Assembly: GCA_025210775.1 (NCBI GenBank)
Contig: JAOARB010000019.1
Coordinates: forward strand, 62,001-126,000
Length of the DNA stretch: 64,000 nt
Reading direction: 5' to 3'
Origin: Prolixibacteraceae bacterium
Lineage (GTDB): Bacteria > Bacteroidota > Bacteroidia > Bacteroidales > Prolixibacteraceae
Made by a program: the position numbers and the translations under genes
Notes under the pieces: model-generated
Told to the model about the DNA's origin: nothing
Seen by the model: the letters and a program-made list of their open reading frames with translations, nothing else
The model's database searches: none
Shown here: positions 37,483 to 46,039 of the stretch, piece by piece
Layout of the letters: every line of letters starts with the position of its first letter
How positions within the stretch are numbered: position 1 is the first letter of the stretch

Positions 37483-39654
37483 TTATAGTTCTTTAAAGCG
37501 ATCGAATGCATCTTTAGTGATGTTAAGTCCTAGATCTTCATTTAACTTTTTAAGCAGTATATCTTCATCACTGCTCTTATCGCTCCATTGACGAACCATC
37601 TGAAGAATCTCACTACCGTATTGAGATGTTGTCGTTGTTCCTACTCCAGGAATAGCTTTTAACTGACTCATCGTCTTAGGGGCATAATCTGCTATTGCTT
37701 TCATAATATTAAAATGCAATATTGCACTCGTAGTACACTCCTTATCTGAGGCTTTATCCTCTCGCCACAATTTTAGGATAGCATATAACTCTGGATTCTT
37801 AGAAGTCACATCCTTAAGATCGAAGCGCTGTGGTTTGACAAGCAACCGACCTTCTTCTTTTGCAATAATTTCCTTTAAACTTCTGACAGGAACACTATTT
37901 ATCAAAGCGACAAAACAACGTGCTTTAGTCTGAACAACGCGATAAAGGGTTTCATTAAGCTCAGCCCATTCCACTCTTAATTCGGAATTATCACTTTCGA
38001 AAACCGCCTCTTCAATAACCTTAGTGAATTGAGTACACAAGTGCTCCTGATAATACAGAGCACCATCACGTAGTCTTGATACCAGCTCTTCTCGTTTATT
38101 CTTATAGATATAAACCGATAATAAATTTACAAACTTAGAGGTAGTTACCTCTAATGGTTGTATCACTTCATGTATAAGTTTCTCAATCACCTCATACAAA
38201 GATCCTTCCCACCTATTGTGTTTCTGCAATAGATGTACCACAGAGAAAAGTAATTGCTCAATACTATTGGTCCCAAAAACATCTCTAAGAAGAGACACTT
38301 GATACTCTTTATAGGCCGTATCGAGCAAATCATCATCGGGAACCACATCGGATGATATCTTATGAAAAAGACGTACTGTCTCATCGCAAATAACAGCATA
38401 TTCATTAATTGGTTCGGTCAACACCAATCCTTCCAAAGAGCGACAACGACTTAATGCAACATAGGTCTGACCATGATCAAAAGCTCTATTGGTATCAATA
38501 ATAGCTCTAGCAAAAGTAAGTCCTTGACTTTTATGGATTGTAATAGCCCAAGCTAGCTTCAATGGAAATTGGGTAAACACTCCCACAATCTTTGTCTCCA
38601 AAGCTCCACTCTTCTTATTCAATACATATTTAACCTCTTCCCATTGCTCTTTAGGTACAATAATTTCCTCTGCCTCCCCTTCACAATGAATATGTATCTT
38701 CTTCTTGTTAAGAAAGGTAACCTCCCCAATCTTACCATTATAGTAACGTTTTTGGGAAGAACTATCATTACGAATAAACATCACCTGAGCCCCTATTTTT
38801 AGTTCCAACTCAAACTCAGTAGGATAGTTATGCTTAGGAAACTGACCATCTATCTGGGCTTTATAAACAAATGATTTGCTCTTTAACTCCTCTAGTTTTT
38901 TATCATTAATTGCTTTTACAGAAGCATTATGGGTTGACAATCGAATATATCTCTGTTCCTTATCGGGATTAAAATTAGGGATATATCGTCTATTTAAAAG
39001 AAGTTTAGAATTACTAGAGAGAAAACCATCACGCACTTCATTCAAGATCTGGATAAAAACCGGATCTTCCTGCCTATAGATCTTCTTAAGTTCAATTCTC
39101 ACATAACGGCACTCCTTAAAAGCATGGCTATTAAAGAAAAATAGTGTAGGATAGAAATTCTTTAAGATACTCCAATCTTCAGAAGTAACAACAGGAGGCA
39201 ACTGTTGTAGATCACCAATAAGAAGCAACTGCACGCCACCAAAAGGTTCCATGCTACGACGGTATTTACGCAATATTTCATCAATAGCATCCAACATATC
39301 AGCTCGCACCATACTAATCTCATCAATCACAAGCAGCTCCATCGCTTGGAACTGCTTTATCTTTATCTTGGTTACTTTCTGATCTGTGAGGCTGCTCTTT
39401 ATTGCCCCTGCTTTTTTTGTAAGTAAAGGACCAAAAGGAATTTGGAAAAAGGAATGAATCGTCATTCCTCCTGCATTAATCGCAGCAATACCCGTAGGAG
39501 CAACCACCACCATTTTCTTCTTAGTAATTTTTGGTAGGCTGTGTAAAAAAGTCGTTTTACCAGTACCGGCTTTTCCTGTTAAGAATATATGCCATGACGA
39601 CCTTTCTACAAAATCTTTTGCATACTCCAACTCTTTATTTATTTGCTGCTTCAT
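37483..39654 (-). CDS. Pif1-like DNA helicase with C-terminal HRDC-like region
   Basis: 723 residues. The N-terminal SF1B core has FLTGKAGTGKTTFLHSL (Walker A), VVVAPTGIAAINAGGMTIHSFF, LLVIDEISMVRADMLDAID (Walker B) and LLIGDLQQLPPVV; later come WAITIHKSQGLTFARAIID and YVALSRCRSLEGL. This is the Pif1/Dda type that unwinds G-quadruplexes and forked DNA. The C-terminal 100 residues (about 640-700: AILKLWRE to LKAIPGVG) look like an HRDC or helix-hairpin-helix DNA-binding domain. It lies 44 bases after uvrA on the same strand and probably shares its transcript, a sensible DNA-repair pairing. Confidence 0.9.
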   Translation of the reverse strand: MKQQINKELEYAKDFVERSSWHIFLTGKAGTGKTTFLHSLPKITKKKMVVVAPTGIAAINAGGMTIHSFFQIPFGPLLTKKAGAIKSSLTDQKVTKIKIKQFQAMELLVIDEISMVRADMLDAIDEILRKYRRSMEPFGGVQLLLIGDLQQLPPVVTSEDWSILKNFYPTLFFFNSHAFKECRYVRIELKKIYRQEDPVFIQILNEVRDGFLSSNSKLLLNRRYIPNFNPDKEQRYIRLSTHNASVKAINDKKLEELKSKSFVYKAQIDGQFPKHNYPTEFELELKIGAQVMFIRNDSSSQKRYYNGKIGEVTFLNKKKIHIHCEGEAEEIIVPKEQWEEVKYVLNKKSGALETKIVGVFTQFPLKLAWAITIHKSQGLTFARAIIDTNRAFDHGQTYVALSRCRSLEGLVLTEPINEYAVICDETVRLFHKISSDVVPDDDLLDTAYKEYQVSLLRDVFGTNSIEQLLFSVVHLLQKHNRWEGSLYEVIEKLIHEVIQPLEVTTSKFVNLLSVYIYKNKREELVSRLRDGALYYQEHLCTQFTKVIEEAVFESDNSELRVEWAELNETLYRVVQTKARCFVALINSVPVRSLKEIIAKEEGRLLVKPQRFDLKDVTSKNPELYAILKLWREDKASDKECTTSAILHFNIMKAIADYAPKTMSQLKAIPGVGTTTTSQYGSEILQMVRQWSDKSSDEDILLKKLNEDLGLNITKDAFDRFKEL

Positions 39655-39698
39655 TTGCCAATACTTTCCTTAGCTCTTTTGATGGTATGATATGATGA

Positions 39699-42503
39699 TT
39701 AAAGTTTCTCTTTTAGATACTCTCCTGTGATACTCTCTTCACATAGCACCAACTGTTCAGGAGTTCCCTCAAAGACAACATTACCGCCTCTTTTTCCTCC
39801 ACCAGGTCCCAGATCAATAATCCAGTCGGCTGTTTTAATCACATCCAAGTTGTGTTCAATAATAATTACCGTATGTCCTCTTTCTATAAGCGCTTGCAAC
39901 GACTTCATTAGCACTGTCACATCATCAAAGTGAAGTCCTGTAGTCGGCTCATCAAAGATAAACAATGTAGGGACACTCTTTTCTTTTGAAAGGAAAGAAG
40001 CGAGTTTAACACGTTGACTCTCACCTCCAGATAAAGTACTACTAGATTGACCTAATTGAATATACCCCAAACCAACATCTTGCAATGTTTTTAATTTCTT
40101 TACTATAGACTTTTCATACCTGCCATCCATTACAGAGAAGAACTCTACAGCTTGATTTACTGTCATAGTAAGGATATCATATATACTCTTTTTATGATAG
40201 CGCACCTCTAGTACTTCAGGTTTAAAACGCTTGCCATCACACAGGTCACACTTCAGTCTCACATCAGCCATAAACTGCATCTCCACATTGATGACTCCCT
40301 CTCCATTACACTGCTCACATCGTCCTCCCTCACTATTGAAAGAGAAGAACCCAGCTTTCATTCCCATCAACTTAGCTTGTTTTTGAGAAGCATAAAGTGC
40401 ACGAATGTCATCATATATCTTAAGGTAGGTTACTGCATTAGAACGACTAGACTTACCTATAGGATTCTGATCAACAAACTCTACAGCTTTCACAGCAGAA
40501 AGGTCTCCATCAACAAAATCATGTGCTCCTGTTGGGTTACCATAACCACCAAGATATTTTGTTAGAAAAGGCCATAAAGTATTTTTCACTAGTGTACTTT
40601 TACCAGATCCACTCACTCCTGTAACCACTGTAAGCATATTTAAAGGAAACTTAGTGGTTACATGATTTAAGTTATTCTCATTGGCACCATGAACAGTGAT
40701 ATAATTACGAACAGGACGTCTAAAAGAAGGTATCGGAAGTCCTTTTTCACCAGAAAGATACTGAGCAGTTAAGGTATTTCCTTTTCGCATCATTTCCTCC
40801 ATTGTGCCTTGAAATACCACTTCACCACCATGCATACCTGCACGAGGTCCAATATCTATTATCTGATCGGCAGCACGCATAATATCTTCATCATGCTCTA
40901 CCACCAGTACAGTGTTACCAAGATCACGCAATTCGGTTAATACAGAAATCAATCTTTCAGTGTCCTTTGAATGAAGACCTATAGAAGGTTCATCTAATAT
41001 ATAAAGAGACCCAACCAAGCTACTCCCCAAAGAAGTAACCAAATTCAATCTTTGGCTCTCTCCACCTGACAAAGTAGAAGAGAGACGGTTTAAAGTTAAA
41101 TACCCCAAACCAACCTTATCAATTAATTCCAGACGTTTTGATATCTCCTCAATAACACGTTGTGCAATCTTAATCTCATATTCATCAAAATGAATATCTT
41201 GGAACATCGGAGTCAACTCATAAACAGGCTTGTCTAGAAATTCTTGTATTGAATATCCTCCAACCTTTACATACTCACTCTCTTTCTTTAAACGAAATCC
41301 ATTACATGATGGACATAATGTCTTCCCTCTATAACGAGAAAGCATCACTCGATACTGCACTTTATAAACCTGTTCTTCCACCATTTGGAAAAACGCATCT
41401 ATACCAGCAAAGTATCGGTTACCTTTCCACAAGAGTTCTTTTTGTTCTTTTGTAAGATCTATATATGGAGTATGTACAGGAAAATCAAAATGATGAGCAT
41501 TCAACAGAAGTTGATTCTTCCACTCCGACATCTTCTCTCCTCTCCAACAAGCCACCGCATCCTCATATACAGAAAGAGATTTATTCGGTATTACAAGATC
41601 TGGATCAATACCCAACACCTTTCCATATCCTTCACAAACACCACAAGCTCCCGTAGGACTATTGAATGTAAACATCTCAGGAGATGGTACCGTAAATTTC
41701 ATTCCATCTTTCTCAAAACGATTAGAAAAAAGGAACGACTCCTGATCCTCTGGAGATTTAATCACCACCAATTCACAATCCCCATTTCCTTCGAAGAAAG
41801 TCGTTTGCACCGAATCGGCATAACGATATCGACTCTCATCATCATGAGCCACAGATATTCGATCTACTACAATATCATAACGATCAGCCGTAGACGAAAA
41901 ATCATCAGCCAAAGACGAAAGGGCAACCATTTGACCATCAACACGAACTCTTGAGAATCCTTGTTGTCGAAGACTTTCCAACTCTTCATTGATGGTACTA
42001 TCCTCATCAATGGTCTTCGAAGCAAATAAAATCATCTTTGTTTTCTCTGGGAAAGAGACAATAAAATTAACCACATCAGCAACGGTAGAACATTTCACCT
42101 CTCCTCCGGAGATCGGTGAAATTGTCTTTCCTAATCGAGCAAAAAGGATACGCAAAAAGTCATAGACCTCGGTAGAAGTACCTACCGTAGAACGATTATT
42201 TTGGATATTTACTTTCTGTTCAATGGCAATTGCTGGCGGAATACCATAAATATAATCTACTTCAGGTTTGTCAATACGACCTAGAAATTGTCGTGCGTAA
42301 GAAGACAAACTTTCAACATAGCGTCGCTGCCCCTCAGCATAAAGTGTATCGAAAGCAAGTGAAGATTTCCCTGAACCAGAAACACCTGTTACTACCACAA
42401 ATTGATTTCGCGGAATATCAACAGAGAGGTTCTTAAGGTTATGTACTCTTGCACCCTTAATCTCAATAATACCACTATTCTTGGTTGCCTTGTCTTTGCT
42501 CAT
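39699..42503 (-). CDS. uvrA: Excinuclease ABC subunit A
   Basis: 934 residues, normal for UvrA. There are two ABC ATPase halves: Walker A GVSGSGKSSLAFDTLYAEGQ and GVSGSGKSTLVKNTL; signature LSGGESQRLNL and LSGGESQRVKL; Walker B LYILDEPSIGLH and LFIFDEPTTGLH. Zinc modules are visible as CPSCNGFRL and CEQCNGEG with CDLCDG. It is the damage-recognition subunit of nucleotide excision repair, working with UvrB and UvrC, which are not in the window. It is the first of two genes with the Pif1-like helicase. Confidence 0.98.
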   Translation of the reverse strand: MSKDKATKNSGIIEIKGARVHNLKNLSVDIPRNQFVVVTGVSGSGKSSLAFDTLYAEGQRRYVESLSSYARQFLGRIDKPEVDYIYGIPPAIAIEQKVNIQNNRSTVGTSTEVYDFLRILFARLGKTISPISGGEVKCSTVADVVNFIVSFPEKTKMILFASKTIDEDSTINEELESLRQQGFSRVRVDGQMVALSSLADDFSSTADRYDIVVDRISVAHDDESRYRYADSVQTTFFEGNGDCELVVIKSPEDQESFLFSNRFEKDGMKFTVPSPEMFTFNSPTGACGVCEGYGKVLGIDPDLVIPNKSLSVYEDAVACWRGEKMSEWKNQLLLNAHHFDFPVHTPYIDLTKEQKELLWKGNRYFAGIDAFFQMVEEQVYKVQYRVMLSRYRGKTLCPSCNGFRLKKESEYVKVGGYSIQEFLDKPVYELTPMFQDIHFDEYEIKIAQRVIEEISKRLELIDKVGLGYLTLNRLSSTLSGGESQRLNLVTSLGSSLVGSLYILDEPSIGLHSKDTERLISVLTELRDLGNTVLVVEHDEDIMRAADQIIDIGPRAGMHGGEVVFQGTMEEMMRKGNTLTAQYLSGEKGLPIPSFRRPVRNYITVHGANENNLNHVTTKFPLNMLTVVTGVSGSGKSTLVKNTLWPFLTKYLGGYGNPTGAHDFVDGDLSAVKAVEFVDQNPIGKSSRSNAVTYLKIYDDIRALYASQKQAKLMGMKAGFFSFNSEGGRCEQCNGEGVINVEMQFMADVRLKCDLCDGKRFKPEVLEVRYHKKSIYDILTMTVNQAVEFFSVMDGRYEKSIVKKLKTLQDVGLGYIQLGQSSSTLSGGESQRVKLASFLSKEKSVPTLFIFDEPTTGLHFDDVTVLMKSLQALIERGHTVIIIEHNLDVIKTADWIIDLGPGGGKRGGNVVFEGTPEQLVLCEESITGEYLKEKL

Positions 42504-42775
42504 TATATTGGAAGTTATTATAATTCATACATTGGTTGTCTCTACAAATTAATCGTAAAGAGTGAGAAGAACAAAAATAACCACCATTATTTTTAAGACA
42601 AATAAAAACATCAAGATATTACAAATAACCTCCCTTACATCGAACAAAAAGGAGAAATCGATCATATAGCTTAGATAATTCGAATAAAACACATCTAACG
42701 AGGGTTTATTTGAGATCTGACACCTACAATTTCAATTTGCAACTAAAACACTCTTTTTACTTTCAACCGAAAACA

Positions 42776-42886
42776 AAACAACCCCTAACAACATTAATTA
42801 TATATTATTTTCACACATACCCCCAATAAAAACACCCCTAAACCCAATTTATATATATTATTTTTGAAAACACCCCCATAAAAACA
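42776..42886 (+). promoter_or_regulatory. Direct repeats with C-tracts and a -7 box before the outer-membrane protein gene
   Basis: Two imperfect direct repeats of about 55 bases (about 42776-42833 and 42831-42886). Each holds an AACCCCTAA-like start, a TATATATTATTTT centre and a CCCCC-ATAAAAAC end. Copy 2 contains TATTTTTG (42859-42866), matching the TAnnTTTG -7 consensus; copy 1 has TATTTTCA at the equivalent place. It lies directly upstream of the ATG at 42929 and probably contains the promoter and a duplicated operator. Confidence 0.45.
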
Positions 42887-42928
42887 AACCTTGCAAATTT
42901 AATAATGAAACATAAAACCATTATCATG

Positions 42929-43567
42929 AAAAAAAGTTTATTTCTCTTAACCCTTATTTTACTAAGCACCCTGTCATTAAAAGCAGAAGAGACCACAATC
43001 AGCCTATCTGGAACATTTATGAACAGGTATATCTGGAGGGGAAACGATTACGGGAATTCGCCAGTAATACAGCCATCATTGACATTAACCCATGGACGTT
43101 TTAGTGTCGGAGCATGGGGGAACTACTCATTATCAGCAAACACACAAAATACCGAAGCAGATTTATGGATGTCCTATGATTTAGGGAAAAACACCACAAT
43201 TATTGTAACGGACTACTATTTTCCACATGAGCCACAGATTCATGGTGATTATTTCTATGAATATGCACACACCCTTGAATTGGGACTTTCCCATACAATA
43301 AAAGGGTTCACTGCATCCATATGTTGTGAGGTTAACAATTTAAACACCCTGTATACAGAGATAAATTACACACACAAGAACAGTACGATCTATGTAGGAG
43401 GAGGATCAATAAATATGGGGGAAAATTTCCATTTTACCAATATTGGGGTCTCACACACAAAAGATATTAGAATTACCGATAGCTATGCGCTACCAATAAT
43501 CGGAGGAGTAACGCTCAACCCTTACAGTGAGGAGTTGTATATCACCTTTGGATTTAGACTTGAATAA
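42929..43567 (+). CDS. Outer-membrane beta-barrel protein (TorF-like), unknown substrate
   Basis: 212 residues from the ATG at 42929; the frame also opens at 42905, but the later start gives a cleaner signal peptide (KKSLFLLTLILLSTLSLKAEE). The mature part is alternating amphipathic beta strands (ISLSGTFMNRYIWRGNDYGN, FSVGAWGNYSLS, HTLELGLSHTIKGF) ending in GFRLE, typical of a small barrel. The YIWRG ... PVIQPSL pattern recalls the TorF / Gcw_chp group. It may be a narrow porin or structural barrel; no function can be assigned. The stop codon lies inside a perfect hairpin. Confidence 0.75.
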   Translation, partial: KKSLFLLTLILLSTLSLKAEETTISLSGTFMNRYIWRGNDYGNSPVIQPSLTLTHGRFSVGAWGNYSLSANTQNTEADLWMSYDLGKNTTIIVTDYYFPHEPQIHGDYFYEYAHTLELGLSHTIKGFTASICCEVNNLNTLYTEINYTHKNSTIYVGGGSINMGENFHFTNIGVSHTKDIRITDSYALPIIGGVTLNPYSEELYITFGFRLE

Positions 43568-43602
43568 ACGAATTAAGATAGTTGATCTTAATTCGTTTAT
43601 TC
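43562..43602 (+). terminator. Perfect 18-bp hairpin over the stop codon of the outer-membrane protein gene
   Basis: 43562-43579 pairs perfectly with 43585-43602; the loop is five bases. It covers the TAA at 43565-43567. There is no T-run after it, so it may block exonucleases or stabilise the mRNA rather than terminate by itself. Confidence 0.6.
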
Positions 43603-43647
43603 AGAAAAAGTTCTTTACTCAATAATTAAGTAATAGACTTAAGTAAC

Positions 43648-43685
43648 AAATGGGAATCTTCGATGTAGATCGAAGATTCCCATTT
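43648..43685. terminator. Second perfect hairpin, 17 bp
   Basis: 43648-43664 pairs perfectly with 43669-43685 around a GTAG loop, with A-rich and T-rich flanks. It could terminate on either strand. It follows the first hairpin by 45 bases. Confidence 0.6.
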
Positions 43686-43960
43686 ATTGTAGATACAGGA
43701 ATGGTTTGTAAGGTCCATAGGACAACATTGCGTTAGTTAGATCAAATAGAAGAATTATCGTTCTCATCTATTTACTTCTTAAATTGTCAAAATACGAGAT
43801 AACATCTTTGTAAAAAAAATGATGATATTGATAACAGACCTTACTCCCAAATCGTAAGACAGACCCCAAATATTACTTAAACCAACATTAACCTCACTTT
43901 ATCCAAACATCCACTTTATCATAGTTTTATTTTGCTTTTATACCCTACTCACTTTACCAC

Positions 43961-44049
43961 CACTACAACTTCATATCAAGTTCATTTTATCATAACGCAT
44001 AAGTGAACTTAATATGAAGTTGATATGAATTTGATATGAAGTTGTAGTG
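43961..44049. repeat. 25-bp inverted repeat with internal direct repeats
   Basis: 43961-43985 and 44025-44049 are reverse complements with one mismatch in 25, separated by 39 bases. ATATGAAGTTGATATGAA-type direct repeats occur inside the right half (about 44012-44045). Non-coding. The surrounding gap (43686-44265) holds nothing else I can support. Confidence 0.55.
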
Positions 44050-44265
44050 TAATTGATGTGAATATGACGTAAATGAGAAGTAAATTAGATTTGAGCTAAA
44101 GATGAGGTTGTGCTAAACATAAGTAGGACAAATAATTTATTTAGGAAGAGGAGAAACGGGATCAAGAATTATGAAGGAAGAGTGTTGGGAGTGAAAATTA
44201 AAATCTGTCTGGTTTACTTTTGGGGTAAAGACCAATATATTCATTTTTAGTTCGGGAGTGTAAAT

Positions 44266-44307
44266 ACAAAAACGGGGCTTGTTCTTAAAATTGATGAACA
44301 AGCCCCG
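44266..44307 (-). terminator. Terminator after threonine dehydrogenase
   Basis: A perfect 12-bp GC-rich stem (44273-44284 with 44296-44307), then five T on the minus strand. It begins 26 bases past the stop codon. Confidence 0.88.
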
Positions 44308-44332
44308 ATTAAAGATATTTCTATACAAATTA

Positions 44333-45391
44333 TTATTCAGTCCAATCCAAGATCACTTTACCACAATTACCTTCTTCCATGATATCAAAACCTTTTTGGA
44401 AATCGGTATAATGCATACGATCCGTAATTACAGGAGAAACATCCAATCCAGAAAGAAGCATTTTCTCCATATGGTACCATGTTTCGTACATCTCACGACC
44501 ATAGATACCTTTTAGAGTTAGCCCTTTAAAGATCAATCGATCCCACTCGACTTGCGTTGTTTCAGGAAGAAGACCTAACAAAGAGATCTTACCACCATTA
44601 TACATATGAGCAAGCATATCTTTAAAAGCATAAGGAGAGCCAGAACACTCTAATCCGATATCAAATCCAGAAACCATATGCATCGACTCCATTGCCTCTG
44701 CAATACTAGATTCTAATGGATTAATTACCTTTGTTGCCCCCATTTTTTCAGCTAGTTTCATACGATAAGGGCTAGTCTCACTACCCAAGATATTGTTAGC
44801 TCCAACAAAACGAGCAATAGCAATAGCCATTGCACCAATAGGACCTCCAGCACCTGTAACAATCACATCTTCCCCTACCAAAGAGAAAGATAGTGCTGTA
44901 TGTGTAGCATTTCCTAATGGATCCATAATTGATACAATCTCATCTGGAATACGCGCATCTACTTTCATCACATTATCCACAGGGACAGAAACATATTCAG
45001 CAAAACCACCATCTCTATTGACACCAATACCAACAGTATTTTCACAAATATGCTTACGGCCTCTACGACAGTTACGACAAAAACCACAAGCAATATGTCC
45101 TTCGGCAGTAACACGATCACCGACCTTATAGTTTTTCACCTCTGATCCTACCTCAACAATCTCTCCAACATATTCATGACCAATAGTCATTGGTGTTTTT
45201 ATTGTCTTCTGTGCCCAGGCATCCCACTTATAAATATGAAGGTCTGTACCACAAATGGCACTTTTTTTAACTTTAATAAGAACATCATTTACACCAACCT
45301 TGGGCATTGGGACTTCCTGAAGCCACAAACCCTTTTCTGCTTTCGCTTTTACAATTGCTTTCACTTTCGTAGATTTATAAATGGTAAACAA
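44333..45391 (-). CDS. tdh: L-threonine 3-dehydrogenase
   Basis: 352 residues of the zinc-dependent medium-chain dehydrogenase family. The catalytic zinc region CGTDLHIYKWDAWAQKTI is the threonine-dehydrogenase signature. The structural zinc cluster is CGFCRNC-R-RRGRKHICEN, and the NAD fold is VIVTGAGGPIGAMAIAIAR. It oxidises threonine to 2-amino-3-oxobutyrate in the cytoplasm, usually followed by glycine C-acetyltransferase (Kbl), which is not in the window. Homologues begin MKAxxKxK; here the equivalent Met position is a GTG at 45362-45364 (VKAIVKAKAEKGLW). Translation may start there rather than at the ATG at 45391, which would add nine residues. Confidence 0.9.
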   Translation of the reverse strand: MFTIYKSTKVKAIVKAKAEKGLWLQEVPMPKVGVNDVLIKVKKSAICGTDLHIYKWDAWAQKTIKTPMTIGHEYVGEIVEVGSEVKNYKVGDRVTAEGHIACGFCRNCRRGRKHICENTVGIGVNRDGGFAEYVSVPVDNVMKVDARIPDEIVSIMDPLGNATHTALSFSLVGEDVIVTGAGGPIGAMAIAIARFVGANNILGSETSPYRMKLAEKMGATKVINPLESSIAEAMESMHMVSGFDIGLECSGSPYAFKDMLAHMYNGGKISLLGLLPETTQVEWDRLIFKGLTLKGIYGREMYETWYHMEKMLLSGLDVSPVITDRMHYTDFQKGFDIMEEGNCGKVILDWTE

Positions 45392-45635
45392 TCACAATCA
45401 ATTATCTCTTCACCTACATCAAACACAATAAATGTAAGTTTCATGGGGACTCTGCCCCTTTATATTTACGAAAGTAAATAATTTCCACGAGTAATTAATA
45501 TGTATTTTGACAGCATATCAAATTAAATTAATCAATTTTATTTCTAAGTAATATTCATTTTTATTTAAATTTGAACCCTGCTTTTTGTGCCCCAATTACA
45601 AAAAGTCAAATCTTATTACTTTATTATAAAATATT

Positions 45636-45974
45636 ATGGGTAAAAATAATCGCAAAGGCGTTGTATTCTCGACAAATCAAGACTACGACTACGAATATGA
45701 TGAACAAGAAGAGATGGAAACGCTTCCTCCTAACGAACAAACACTTAGAATCCTTTTAGATCGTAAATCGAGAAAAGGAAAGACCGTTACCATCATCGAA
45801 GGTTTTGTTGGAACAGAAGAGGATCTTAAAGATTTAGGTAAAATGCTTAAATCTAAATGTGGCGTTGGCGGAACAGCTAAAAATGGTGAAATCCTTATTC
45901 AAGGAGAATTTCGTGATAAAATAATCACACTTCTTCAACAAGAAGGCTATAAAACCAAGCGTGTCGGAGGATAA
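45636..45974 (+). CDS. SUI1/YciH-type translation initiation factor
   Basis: 112 residues. An acidic N-terminal extension (DYDYEYDEQEEMETLPP) is followed by a complete SUI1/eIF1 domain: TLRILLDRKSRKGKTVTIIEGF, LKDLGKMLKSKCGVGGTAKNGEI and IQGEFRDKIITLLQQEGYKTKRVGG. YciH-type proteins resemble eIF1 and may influence start-codon selection. A TAAATTTG box at 45566-45573 fits the -7 consensus. The SNF2 helicase gene follows 65 bases later on the same strand. Confidence 0.92.
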   Translation: MGKNNRKGVVFSTNQDYDYEYDEQEEMETLPPNEQTLRILLDRKSRKGKTVTIIEGFVGTEEDLKDLGKMLKSKCGVGGTAKNGEILIQGEFRDKIITLLQQEGYKTKRVGG

Positions 45975-46039
45975 TATCCTTACCACATTGTCTATCGATT
46001 TAAGTACTTATAATACATTACCACAAAAAAAACGTTGTC

